The position numbers were made by a program, and so were the translations under genes. Positions 1 to 7,720 of a stretch of DNA of 64,000 nucleotides are shown here, piece after piece. The stretch is from Terriglobia bacterium (lineage in GTDB: Bacteria > Acidobacteriota > Terriglobia > Terriglobales > Acidobacteriaceae), in contig JAIQGL010000029.1 of assembly GCA_020072585.1 (NCBI GenBank), forward strand, positions 170,876-234,875. Reading direction: 5' to 3'. Numbering within the stretch: the stretch's first letter is position 1; every line of letters begins with the position of its first letter. The notes beneath the pieces were generated by a model. That model was given only the letters and a program-made list of their open reading frames with translations. It did no database searches and was not told the DNA's origin.

Positions 1-262
1 CTTGCCCGGCGTCCGCATCTCTCGGGCTGGAAGTCAGGGTCTCTGACTATTGTGAAATTTCTAAAGCGGTGGGTTCAACCCTTTACGCGGACGGTAGGCC
101 GCCTTTCGGCCTTGCGGAAAATTGTACCGTAATGCCGGCAGGATTGTCGTGCTGATTCTCAGGGAGTTCGCGAAGAGAGTCGCGCGAATGATTCGGTCTG
201 CAATTTCAATCTTTCGCGCGGATTGACGCGAATGAACGCAGATCAATCAGGGTGGTTTCAAA
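1..262. other. Left-edge intergenic stretch
   Basis: No supported gene. The segment ends with a short motif of the type GCGAATGAACGCAGATC (about 229-245), related to the 'CATCTGCGGCTAAA' sequences seen before position 13625 and near 25360, so it is probably one of the dispersed intergenic repeats of this genome. A small GC hairpin (GGCCG/CGGCC) lies near 98-112. Confidence 0.5.
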
Positions 263-916
263 TTACTCGAACTGCTTCTTGAACTCGGCCATCTGCTGCT
301 TCAATTCCGCGACTTCTGCCTGTAGAGTTGCGACCTGTGCTTCCAGGTGCGCGACGCGCTCGTTGTCGTCGGCAACACTTCCGGAAGAAGCCAATTCTGC
401 TGGGGGTTCCCATGCTTCCACATCGCCGGAGAGCAGATGCGCGTAGCGGATTTCTTTTGTGCCGGGGCGGCGGCCAAGAGCTTTGGCCAGCGGCGGCTCG
501 CGACGCATGAGCTGCTGAAGTCCGGAGAGAACCTCATCCAGGTCTTCAAAGCGATGCATGCGTTCGGTGCGTCCGCGCAACTCGCCGGGCGTTTGCGGGC
601 CGCGCAGCAACAGTACGCACAGAATGGCCGTTTCCGGCCGGGTAAAGTTGAACACCTCCTGTAGCCGGTGTTCGTACTTGGTCACGCGTCCGTCCGCGCC
701 GCTGGCTGGGCCGGCCAGGCGCTTATCGCTCAGGTTCCGCAATGCCAGCCGGACCGTTTCTTCGTCAAAGTTCGTAACCGGCTCGCGATTATTTTTTTGA
801 TTGCAGGCGTTGACCAGCGCGTTCAGGGAGAGTGGATAGTAATCCGGCGTGGTGATGTCTTTTTCCACCAGCGCGCCAAGCACCCGGGCTTCAGCGGGAT
901 TAAGAATAATGTTCAC
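263..916 (-). CDS. yceH: YceH/DUF480 (UPF0502) family protein
   Basis: A 217-residue protein matching the YceH (DUF480) family over its whole length, from the N-terminal NPAEARVLGALVEKD block through the paired winged-helix region to about residue 170. The family folds as two winged helices and its molecular role is not settled. Residues about 183-217 form a heptad-rich coiled coil (repeated L-E-x-Q, V-A-x-L-Q), a common YceH tail. Translation appears to start at a GTG at 916. No strong ribosome site is visible upstream. The gene stands alone, with a minus-strand Crp-type regulator starting upstream. Family assignment is firm, function unknown. Confidence 0.9.
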   Translation of the reverse strand: MNIILNPAEARVLGALVEKDITTPDYYPLSLNALVNACNQKNNREPVTNFDEETVRLALRNLSDKRLAGPASGADGRVTKYEHRLQEVFNFTRPETAILCVLLLRGPQTPGELRGRTERMHRFEDLDEVLSGLQQLMRREPPLAKALGRRPGTKEIRYAHLLSGDVEAWEPPAELASSGSVADDNERVAHLEAQVATLQAEVAELKQQMAEFKKQFE

Positions 917-968
917 GATAACAATTTATCAGGAGCCCGGTTCTGGTTCATCGTGAGCTTGCTGTGTT

Positions 969-1697
969 TTAAAGAGCGGCCAGGTGTCGAATCGCGTCCT
1001 CATTGATAATCGTCCAGACGGAGCCTTTCGTGGTGATCCATCGCTTTTCCCGGAATTCCCGCAAGGTCCTGGACGTTGTTTCCCGCGTTGTTCCTATCGA
1101 CTGGGCTATTTCCTCGTGAGTCATGGTCACTCGAATCCGTACCGGGAGCGTATCTTTGTTCCGAGTCGCAAGCGGACATTCCGCCCAATGAAGAACGAGC
1201 CGGGCGAACCTTTCTGATACGGTGCGGGAAAGGCCAAAGCAGCGCACGGAGGCGTAAGCTTCTTTGCAATCGCGGCTGAGCTGGCCCGCGATAATCTGGC
1301 CCAGCCATCCTGAGGTTTTCAGCAAATGAAGAAAAGGAATTTTCGCCAGGAAATCAGCATGACAGGGTTCCAGCGCTTCAACCGTAGATTCATGGGCCGC
1401 ACCTGTCATAACCGCCGAGAGACCAAGAATCATACCGGGGCCGACCACTCTCATAAGAGCTGTCCTGCCGGTACCCGAAATCATGGATTCTTTGGCCCGA
1501 CCGGTACGCAAGAGGAATATTCCCGTTGCAGGCTGCCCTTCCACGAAGAACATGCCGCCTTTGGGGAAAAAGACAGAAAGAGCTCCTGCTTCCAGTTCGA
1601 CGTGGTCCCGGTCTACCAACCCCTGCGAAGCGAGGCCCTCAAACCATTTACCGTCCGATGAATTCCGACGTAATTGCAGTCCGCCATTGACTTGCAT
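969..1697 (-). CDS. Crp/Fnr family transcriptional regulator
   Basis: A 242-residue regulator with an N-terminal cyclic-nucleotide-binding-type beta-barrel (about residues 20-135), a dimerisation helix and a C-terminal helix-turn-helix of the Crp type (HEEIAQSIGTTRETTSR). The recognition helix keeps the R-E-x-x-x-R pattern that E. coli CRP uses to read TGTGA. The phosphate-binding cassette of CRP (GELxxxxxxxR) is not visible, so cAMP binding is doubtful, and no Fnr-type cysteine cluster is present. I chose the ATG at 1697 over one 18 bases upstream because AAGGAGGGG sits just before it. It is divergent from korAB, whose promoter carries a TGTGA-N6-TCACT site, so it may control that operon. 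Confidence 0.88.
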   Translation of the reverse strand: MQVNGGLQLRRNSSDGKWFEGLASQGLVDRDHVELEAGALSVFFPKGGMFFVEGQPATGIFLLRTGRAKESMISGTGRTALMRVVGPGMILGLSAVMTGAAHESTVEALEPCHADFLAKIPFLHLLKTSGWLGQIIAGQLSRDCKEAYASVRCFGLSRTVSERFARLVLHWAECPLATRNKDTLPVRIRVTMTHEEIAQSIGTTRETTSRTLREFREKRWITTKGSVWTIINEDAIRHLAAL

Positions 1698-2162
1698 GAA
1701 ACCCCTCCTTGGCACATCGCATTTAAGGAATCATATGCCTTCGCAAGTTCACTTTTGGACTCGTCAGCCAACCTAATCAAAATTTTAGAATTGAACCATG
1801 ATCAGGATTCCAAGTGCGTCCTGGCCGGATGTCGCGGTTAAGACCGTATATCCTTAGTTTCCCAGAACCATCTTGCGCACGGCCATGGGATGGAGCACGG
1901 TCTTCAATACAAAGAATGACGGGGCTGCGGTTTCTCCACCGGGTTCACTAAGAACCAGATTTGGATGCGTCCAGACGAAAAGGCATAAATTGACTCTTAA
2001 GGTTAGAGCAGAAGGACCTGCGCAAAGTTGTACACGTTGTATTTTTTGTCGATTCGAACTATGCGGAATCCCGAGCCGTCAGGGCAAAATTCGCTTTTCT
2101 TTCAGGCCGGTTCGCCTGTACACCCGTCGCCGCGCGGGCTCGCTGGCTGCATAAAGGGGCTA

Positions 2163-2178
2163 TGTGATGCCCATCACT
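2163..2178. promoter_or_regulatory. CRP-like operator in the korA promoter
   Basis: TGTGA-TGCCCA-TCACT fits the CRP consensus TGTGA-N6-TCACA at nine of ten half-site positions. A TATAAT hexamer (2183-2188) follows at once, so bound protein would cover the -35 region, a position typical of repression. The divergent neighbour encodes a Crp-family protein with a matching R-E-x-x-x-R recognition helix. The link is inferred. Confidence 0.5.
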
Positions 2179-2182
2179 GCTT

Positions 2183-2188
2183 TATAAT
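2183..2188 (+). promoter_or_regulatory. Candidate -10 box of the korAB operon
   Basis: A perfect TATAAT lies 65 bases before the korA start and overlaps no other feature. A matching -35 is weak, and the CRP-like palindrome occupies its place. Confidence 0.4.
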
Positions 2189-2252
2189 GAATATTTCCCC
2201 CATTCTGGTTAAAAGCCGTTAATTTGAGGGGTATCCGCAGGAAAAGAGACGA

Positions 2253-4127
2253 ATGGCCACCACAATCGAACTCGGAGTACAGGCAAAAGCGGCGCTTACG
2301 CCACAACCAGGCCGCAAGATCAATGATTTCAGCATACAAGTGGCTACGGTGAACGGTTCAGGTTCACAGTCAGCCAATACGGTGCTGCTGCGCAGCATCT
2401 TTCAGATGGGGGTACCGGTTTCCGGCAAGAACCTGTTCCCATCGAACATTGCCGGGCTGCCGACGTGGTACACCATCCGCGCCAGCAAGCACGGATACAT
2501 TGCGCGCAAAAAGGAAATCGATTTCCTGGTGGCGATGAACGCCGAAACCGCCCAGGAAGACGTGATGTCCCTGGCGCCCGGCGCTGCTTGCGTTTATGAC
2601 GAACCGCTGAACCTCTCCGGCCTGCGCAAGGACATTACGTTCTACCCCGTTCCGTTTGACAAGCTGGTGGTGACGGTTTGCCCGGAAGCGAAGCTGCGCC
2701 GGCTGGTCAAAAACATGATCTACGTGGGCGTGGTGGACGCTCTGCTCGGCATTGAGAAGGAAGAGTCAGAGAAGGCGCTGGTCAAACACTTTGCCACAAA
2801 GAAAAAAGCGGCTGAGCTAAACACCGCCGCCATCCGCGCCGGATATGACTATGCGCTGGCCACCTTCACCAAGAAGGACCCGTTCTGGGTGGAGCGCATG
2901 AATGAGAACCAGGGCAAGATCATTGTTGACGGCAATGCCGCCGCGGCCCTGGGCTGCATGTTCGCCGGCGTCACGGTGGTGACGTGGTATCCAATTACGC
3001 CCTCCAGTTCTCTGGTGGAAACGCTGATCGACTACTTGAAGGAGCATCGCATCGGTCCCGATGGCAAGGCGACCTTTGCCGTGGTGCAGGCGGAAGACGA
3101 GCTTGCCGCAGTCGGCATGGTACTGGGCGCGGGCTGGGCGGGCGCACGGTCCATGACCTCAACTTCAGGTCCGGGCATTTCACTCATGGCGGAGTTCGTG
3201 GGTCTGGGCTATTACGCTGAGCTTCCCGGGGTGATCTTTGACATTCAGCGCGTTGGGCCTTCCACGGGGCTGCCTACGCGCACCATGCAGGGCGACCTTC
3301 TCTGCTGCGCCTTCCTCTCTCATGGCGATACCAGGCATATTCTGTTGCTGCCCTCGTCCGTGGAAGAGTGCTTCAGCATGGCCATTGAAGCGTTTGACCT
3401 GGCCGAACAATTCCAGACGCCGGTTTTTGTGCTCTCAGACCTTGATCTGGGAATGAACAACTGGATGGCGCATCCGTTCAAGTATCCGGAAAAGCCAATC
3501 GCGCGCGGCAAGGTGCTGGACGAAGAAGATTTGAAGAAGCTAGGGAGCTTTGCCCGTTATAAAGACGTTGATGGCGACGGTATTCCATACCGCACGCTGC
3601 CGGGAACCGATCATCCTGCCGCGGCTTATTTCACGCGCGGCAGCGGACACAATGAAAAAGCGCAGTACAGCGAACGCCCAAATGACTACGTGAATAATAT
3701 GGACCGGCTGGCGCGTAAGTTTGATACCGCGCGCAAGTTTGTTCCCGCGCCGGTTGCGGAGGTCAGCGGTACATCGAAGACCGGCATCATCGCTTTTGGC
3801 ACCACGCACTGGGCGATGACCGAGTCTTGCGACCAGCTTCTGCGCGAGCACAACATTGCCGCGGATTATCTCCGGCTGCGCGCCTATCCGTTTAGCCAGG
3901 ACGTGCATGACTTCATCAAGAACCATGACCGCGTTTATGTAGTGGAGCAGAACCGTGACGCGCAGATGTTCCAGCTGATCAAGCTCGATATCGCCGCCGA
4001 CCAGGTGACCAAATTGCGCAGCGTGGTCCACTACAACGGGCTGCCCATTGACGCACGCTCCGTCACCGACGCAATCGTTTCTCAGGAGGCCGTTTCTCAG
4101 CAGACCAGTTCCCAGGAGGCCAAGTAA
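2253..4127 (+). CDS. korA: 2-oxoacid:ferredoxin oxidoreductase, fused gamma-alpha subunit
   Basis: A 624-residue KorA-type subunit. The gamma domain comes first (about residues 20-200), then the alpha pyrimidine-binding domain beginning near GNAAAALGCMFAG and YPITPSSSLVE. The block SGPGISLMAEFVGLGYYAELP and the following RVGPSTGLPT are diagnostic of 2-oxoacid ferredoxin oxidoreductases. With KorB it would oxidatively decarboxylate 2-oxoglutarate or a related 2-oxoacid to an acyl-CoA in the cytoplasm, reducing ferredoxin. No separate ferredoxin-like delta subunit is encoded nearby. The stop overlaps the korB start (TAATG at 4125-4129), and the korB ribosome site AGGAGG lies inside the korA end, so translation is coupled. 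Substrate specificity cannot be read from sequence. Confidence 0.93.
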   Translation: MATTIELGVQAKAALTPQPGRKINDFSIQVATVNGSGSQSANTVLLRSIFQMGVPVSGKNLFPSNIAGLPTWYTIRASKHGYIARKKEIDFLVAMNAETAQEDVMSLAPGAACVYDEPLNLSGLRKDITFYPVPFDKLVVTVCPEAKLRRLVKNMIYVGVVDALLGIEKEESEKALVKHFATKKKAAELNTAAIRAGYDYALATFTKKDPFWVERMNENQGKIIVDGNAAAALGCMFAGVTVVTWYPITPSSSLVETLIDYLKEHRIGPDGKATFAVVQAEDELAAVGMVLGAGWAGARSMTSTSGPGISLMAEFVGLGYYAELPGVIFDIQRVGPSTGLPTRTMQGDLLCCAFLSHGDTRHILLLPSSVEECFSMAIEAFDLAEQFQTPVFVLSDLDLGMNNWMAHPFKYPEKPIARGKVLDEEDLKKLGSFARYKDVDGDGIPYRTLPGTDHPAAAYFTRGSGHNEKAQYSERPNDYVNNMDRLARKFDTARKFVPAPVAEVSGTSKTGIIAFGTTHWAMTESCDQLLREHNIAADYLRLRAYPFSQDVHDFIKNHDRVYVVEQNRDAQMFQLIKLDIAADQVTKLRSVVHYNGLPIDARSVTDAIVSQEAVSQQTSSQEAK

Positions 4128-5185
4128 TGTCCGCAGGTACCACTCCAACGCCTGCCCCGGCTGCGGGGCCAAAGACGAACCATATTGGCCTGACCGTGCT
4201 CGACTATCGCGGCGGCAAGACCACGCTGTGCGCGGGCTGCGGCCACAACGCAATTACTGAGCGCATTATTGACGCCATGTATGAGATGGGCGTGAAGCCG
4301 GAGAACCTGGCCAAACTTTCCGGCATTGGATGCTCGTCGAAGAGTCCGGCATACTTTGCGAACCGGGCGCACGGCTTCAATTCCGTGCACGGGCGCATGC
4401 CGTCCGTGGCGACGGGTGTGGCGCTGGCCAACCAGAAGCTGCTGCTGATCGGCGTTTCCGGAGACGGCGATACGGCCTCGATCGGGATCGGGCAATTTAT
4501 CCACCTGATGCGGCGCAACCTGCCCATCATCTACATCATTGAAGACAACGGCGTCTATGGCCTGACAAAGGGGCAATTCTCGGCCACGGCGGACCTGGGA
4601 TCGAAACTCAAGACCGGCGTGATCAATACTATGCCGCCGATTGATACCTGCGCGCTCGCCATACAGCTGGGGGCGACGTTCGTGGCGCGGTCGTTCTCCG
4701 GCGACAAGAAACAGTTGCTGAATCTGCTGAAAGCGGCCATCGCGCATCGCGGCACGGTGATGATTGACGTGATCTCGCCCTGCGTTACGTTCAATGATCA
4801 TGATGGCTCCACCAAGTCCTACAAGTATTCAAAAGACCATGAAGAGCCGATCCAGGACGTAGGCTTTGTGCCCAGCTTTGAAAATATTGACGTGGATTAC
4901 GATCCAGGCACTACGGCGAGCGTGCGCATGCATGACGGTTCGCATCTGCAACTCCGCAAGCTGGACCGCGACTACGACGCCACGGACAAAGTGGGCGCAC
5001 TGCGCCTGCTGGCCGAGTCACACGAAAAAGGCGAGATGCTGACGGGCGTCTTCTATGTGAACACCACGGCGCCCAGCTTTATTGAACAGCTCAACCTGAC
5101 GGACCAGTCACTGGCACGGATGCCGGAAGCGCTGACACGCCCTTCACGCCAGACGCTGGATGAGATCATGGAAGAGCTGAGGTAA
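4127..5185 (+). CDS. korB: 2-oxoacid:ferredoxin oxidoreductase, beta subunit
   Basis: A 352-residue thiamine-diphosphate-binding subunit. The first conserved block LCAGCGHNAI is followed by GIGCSSKSPAYF, then the ThDP/Mg motif starting GDGDTASIGIGQF and ending EDNGVYGLTKGQ. The cysteines in these blocks, plus the one in SPCVTFND, match those that hold the single 4Fe-4S cluster of this enzyme family. It partners KorA and shares its start with the korA stop. Its last 80 residues carry the usual C-terminal extension of KorB. After the stop comes a spacer with a GGTAAATGGGTAA repeat and no evident terminator. Confidence 0.94.
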   Translation: MSAGTTPTPAPAAGPKTNHIGLTVLDYRGGKTTLCAGCGHNAITERIIDAMYEMGVKPENLAKLSGIGCSSKSPAYFANRAHGFNSVHGRMPSVATGVALANQKLLLIGVSGDGDTASIGIGQFIHLMRRNLPIIYIIEDNGVYGLTKGQFSATADLGSKLKTGVINTMPPIDTCALAIQLGATFVARSFSGDKKQLLNLLKAAIAHRGTVMIDVISPCVTFNDHDGSTKSYKYSKDHEEPIQDVGFVPSFENIDVDYDPGTTASVRMHDGSHLQLRKLDRDYDATDKVGALRLLAESHEKGEMLTGVFYVNTTAPSFIEQLNLTDQSLARMPEALTRPSRQTLDEIMEELR

Positions 5186-5190
5186 ACGGA

Positions 5191-5225
5191 TTTGGTAAAT
5201 GGGTAAATTGGTAATTGGGTAAATG
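5191..5225. repeat. Low-complexity GGTAAATGGGTAAATTGG repeat
   Basis: Imperfect tandem units of T-T-G-G-T-A-A-(A/T)-T-G-G immediately follow korB. A near-identical run follows ftsQ at 7499-7536. Both start within a few bases of a stop codon. They look like members of a simple dispersed intergenic repeat rather than genes. Confidence 0.5.
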
Positions 5226-5288
5226 TGCAGGGGAATCTGCCTACTCAATTACCAATTTTGTTTAGCAGCTTTCTTTACGCGGCTTTCT

Positions 5289-5468
5289 TTACGCAACCCG
5301 TGAGTCGTCCTTCTTGTTGTTCTGGTTTTCGTTTTGATCCTTGCCCGGGCCCTGGTCGGCTTCCATCTCCGGTTCTTTCGTTTCAGGGTCAATACCGCGA
5401 GAGGGATTTTCCTTCTCGGGCTTCTTCTTGTCTTCGTTGCGCTCTTCCTGGTCCGTGGGTTGTTTCAT
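5289..5468 (-). CDS. Small highly charged protein (59 aa), unknown
   Basis: An open frame of 59 codons on the minus strand encodes a strongly hydrophilic protein, very rich in Glu, Asp, Lys, Asn and Gln, with Pro/Gly spacers and almost no hydrophobic residues. It begins MKQPTDQEERNEDKKKPEKE. Such composition is unlike that of a random shadow frame in GC-rich DNA and resembles small disordered stress-type proteins. No good ribosome site is seen before the ATG, and no family is recognised. It is convergent with korB and divergent from the 101-residue gene at 5654. Existence is plausible, function unknown. Confidence 0.42.
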   Translation of the reverse strand: MKQPTDQEERNEDKKKPEKENPSRGIDPETKEPEMEADQGPGKDQNENQNNKKDDSRVA

Positions 5469-5653
5469 GTGATGGCTGATGTCGTCTTGCAGGAAAACCG
5501 TTGCCTGCCAAACTCTTTAGCCACTTTTCCGGGGCCACGATATTTTCGGCGGTTGACTTTCGTTTTATGTTCGCTATAATAAGGCATTATTTTAGTTGGA
5601 TTGCCTGCTTCCCTGATAGCCGCAAGCAAACTAAAAATCCGAGCGAGTGAAAA

Positions 5654-5959
5654 ATGTCTGATCAGAAGCGAAAAACCAATCAGTATTCCGGCGTTGCGCG
5701 TAAAGTGGAGGAGATCATGGCAGGAATCGCAAAGCAGATGCCGAGTCTTTCTCCCAACGACCAACGCATAGTAGAGCGGGCGGTGAAGGTTCTGGCGAGG
5801 AACACCCGGGCGGGAGTGGAGCGGCTGGCCATTCTGCACCTGCTTGGGACCAATGAAGCCGTGCCGGGGACCATGCTGTATCGCCTTTGCAGCAAGCGTC
5901 TCGACAGGCGCGTTCGCGAGTTGCAGTCCGATTGGCATGGATATACGCCGCTGGATTGA
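5654..5959 (+). CDS. Hypothetical protein (101 aa)
   Basis: A 101-residue soluble, basic, largely helical protein. The middle (about residues 33-60, SLSPNDQRIVERAVKVLARN) resembles a helical bundle, and the C-terminus (RLDRRVRELQSDWHGY) is charged. There is no signal peptide, membrane segment or recognised domain. It lies 213 bases before ftsQ on the same strand. A TATAAT-like element (CTATAATAAGG, near 5574-5584) upstream could be its promoter. I do not recognise the family. Confidence 0.55.
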   Translation: MSDQKRKTNQYSGVARKVEEIMAGIAKQMPSLSPNDQRIVERAVKVLARNTRAGVERLAILHLLGTNEAVPGTMLYRLCSKRLDRRVRELQSDWHGYTPLD

Positions 5960-6205
5960 GACGCGTCCAGACGGTCTCTCCCACACCGTCTACGGCTGGG
6001 CAGGATTCAAGCAATGGCAGGCACACCAGATGCTCCACGATGGGGAAGAAAACCAGCCCAGCTTGAAACGCGTAATGTGACCGAACCAGCTACTCCCCTG
6101 CAAACCCGAAAAAAAACGGTATCACCCTAAAATTCTGGTAACAAAAAGGAAAGAAACCGGATATATTAATTTGTGCTGGCGCACAACTCCGTCGACCGCG
6201 GCATA

Positions 6206-7498
6206 ATGGCGCGCGACTCTATCGAGTTGACACAATACGATGATCTTGTCTCTACGCCGCGCGGGCGTACGGGCCGCTCCATCTCTGGGCCAAAGGCCCG
6301 AGTTTCCACCGATGATTTCGGGGATTCTTCTAATTCCCGGCTTTCCGCCGATAACGAAGATCGAACAAGGTCACGGGCGCCTATTCGCTCCGCTCACCCC
6401 GGACTAAAGTCCGGGGCTTCCACCGTTTCTGACGATTCCGAGCTGCTGATTTATCCTGAAGACCTTGATCTGGAAGATCTGGATGGCGAAGAAGCGCAAT
6501 TTCTGCGGACGAACAAGCGCGTGCCGGTGCGGCGCAGCCCGATCCCGAAGAAAGCCGCCAGCCAGCTGAAAATCGCCGGCATGGTTATTGGAGCGATCAT
6601 CCTTGTGGTCTGCGTGTGGCAGGGCATTGAGCAATACGGCCTGCATTCATGGCGGTTCCGCATTAACTCCACAGATGCGGTGGAGATCAGCGGTGTACGG
6701 AATGCCTCGCCTAAGCATGTGATGGAGGTGGCGGGCGCCGACATTGGCAAAAACATCTTCTATGTCCCGCTGGAAGAGCGCCAGAAACAGTTGGAGCAGA
6801 TTCCCTGGGTGGAGAAGGCGTCAGTGATGCGGCTGCTGCCGAACCGGATTGCCGTGACGATCCAGGAGAGGACGCCGGTGGCGTTTGCCCAGATAGGGCC
6901 GCGTACCAGTTTGATCGATGCCGGCGGCGTAGTGATGGGCATGCCCGCCAACCGCCAGGCCAAGTATTCCTTTCCGGTAATTCGCGGGATCACGGAGACC
7001 GAGCCGCTTTCCTCCCGGGCCGCGGCAATGAAGATTTACAACCGGCTGATCAGCGAGCTTAGCGCGACCGATGGCGCGGCGGGGCCGAACTACGTCCGGC
7101 AGCTCAGCGAGGTTGATCTTTCTGACCCCGAAGATGTGAAGGTCACGGCGAATGATGCGGGCGGGACGATGGTAGTGCATCTGGGCAAGGAAGACTTTTT
7201 ACCCCGCTACAAGCTCTATGTAACGCACATTGCGGACTGGCGGCAGCAGTTCCAGAACGTACAGTCAGTAGACCTGCGGTATGAAGGACAGGTGATTGTG
7301 AATCCGGACAAGCCGGCGGAGGCAAATCCACCACGGAGGCACGGAGACACGGAGAATGCCGGCGGAATTGGGACGCCAGCAAAGCCGGTGTTGAAGCCTG
7401 TGAGCACGAAGCCTGCGGTAAAGGCGACGAGCCAGAAATCGGCGGCAAAAAAGCCTGTTCACCACGGAGGCACGGAGACGCGGAGAAAGACGAAGTAA
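6206..7498 (+). CDS. ftsQ: Cell division protein FtsQ (POTRA domain)
   Basis: A 430-residue bitopic membrane protein of the divisome. It has a long N-terminal cytoplasmic region (about 110 residues), one membrane helix (IAGMVIGAIILVVCVW), then the POTRA domain beginning AVEISGVRNASP and the FtsQ beta domain through about residue 355. In the periplasm it would bind FtsB/FtsL and recruit late division proteins. The start is uncertain: GTG 6173 in frame or ATG 6206, neither with a clear ribosome site. Two dispersed repeats are translated inside the gene. A palindrome (6397-6416) lies in the N-terminal tail, and two CACGGAG-type repeats lie in the C-terminal tail, encoding PRRHGDTEN and HHGGTETRRK. 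Both parts lie outside the folded domains. ftsA and ftsZ follow. Confidence 0.88.
   Translation: MARDSIELTQYDDLVSTPRGRTGRSISGPKARVSTDDFGDSSNSRLSADNEDRTRSRAPIRSAHPGLKSGASTVSDDSELLIYPEDLDLEDLDGEEAQFLRTNKRVPVRRSPIPKKAASQLKIAGMVIGAIILVVCVWQGIEQYGLHSWRFRINSTDAVEISGVRNASPKHVMEVAGADIGKNIFYVPLEERQKQLEQIPWVEKASVMRLLPNRIAVTIQERTPVAFAQIGPRTSLIDAGGVVMGMPANRQAKYSFPVIRGITETEPLSSRAAAMKIYNRLISELSATDGAAGPNYVRQLSEVDLSDPEDVKVTANDAGGTMVVHLGKEDFLPRYKLYVTHIADWRQQFQNVQSVDLRYEGQVIVNPDKPAEANPPRRHGDTENAGGIGTPAKPVLKPVSTKPAVKATSQKSAAKKPVHHGGTETRRKTK
6397..6416. repeat. Palindromic repeat inside ftsQ
   Basis: CCCCGGACTAAAGTCCGGGG has 9-base arms around AA. Related GGACTTTAGTCC, GGGGCTGAAGCCCC and GGTATGACTTCAGTCATACC elements occur in intergenic DNA at 10716, 7567 and 12786. 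Here it is translated in the disordered N-terminal tail of FtsQ (HPGLKSGA). Confidence 0.65.
7328..7356 (+). repeat. CACGGAG dispersed repeat, copy 1 (in ftsQ)
   Basis: This copy of a short direct-repeat array of C-A-C-G-G-A-G units preceded by CCACCACGGAGG is translated as PRRHGDTEN in the FtsQ tail. Other copies are at 7461-7489, 13627-13655, 45627-45660, 60488-60520, 60784-60832 and 60948-60999, several of them inverted. Confidence 0.75.
7461..7489 (+). repeat. CACGGAG dispersed repeat, copy 2 (end of ftsQ)
   Basis: This second copy, 105 bases after the first, encodes the last FtsQ residues HHGGTETRRKTK, so the gene's stop codon lies just downstream of the repeat. Confidence 0.75.
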
Positions 7499-7720
7499 GG
7501 AATTGGTAAATGGGTAATTTAGTAAATGAGTAAATGAAGAGCTTGCGTTACGGATTTTGGTTTTCAGGGGCTGAAGCCCCGGACTTTTTACAGAAGTTTT
7601 GCGGTACGACTGAAGTCATACCCTGTTACGTGTGGTGGTTGATCGAAAGTTATTAAGCAACGGGCAAGGGCCAAGCAAACGGGCAAGAGCTAAAGGCTGG
7701 TTTCTCATAAGGACGCAATC
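7499..7720. repeat. ftsQ-ftsA spacer built of dispersed repeats
   Basis: The spacer strings together a GGTAAATGGGTAA run (7499-7536), the hairpin GGGGCTGAAGCCCC (7567-7580), the palindrome GGTACGACTGAAGTCATACC (7603-7622; sibling at 12786-12805) and two GGGCAAG(G/A)GC units (about 7661-7690). AAGGACG then serves as the ftsA ribosome site. Confidence 0.6.

Larger units (their letters stand above)
1698..2252. promoter_or_regulatory. Divergent intergenic region, crp-type gene / korAB
   Basis: About 555 bases with no supported gene lie between the minus-strand regulator and korA. The right end holds the best promoter signal, a CRP-like palindrome directly followed by TATAAT, annotated separately. 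A ribosome site (AGGAAAAGAGA) precedes the korA ATG. The rest shows no clear structure. Confidence 0.5.

Noticed and set aside
5465..5986. 173-codon minus-strand frame
   Set aside because: It overlaps the plus-strand 101-residue gene and shows no plausible protein character; the small 5289-5468 frame is in another phase and looks better.
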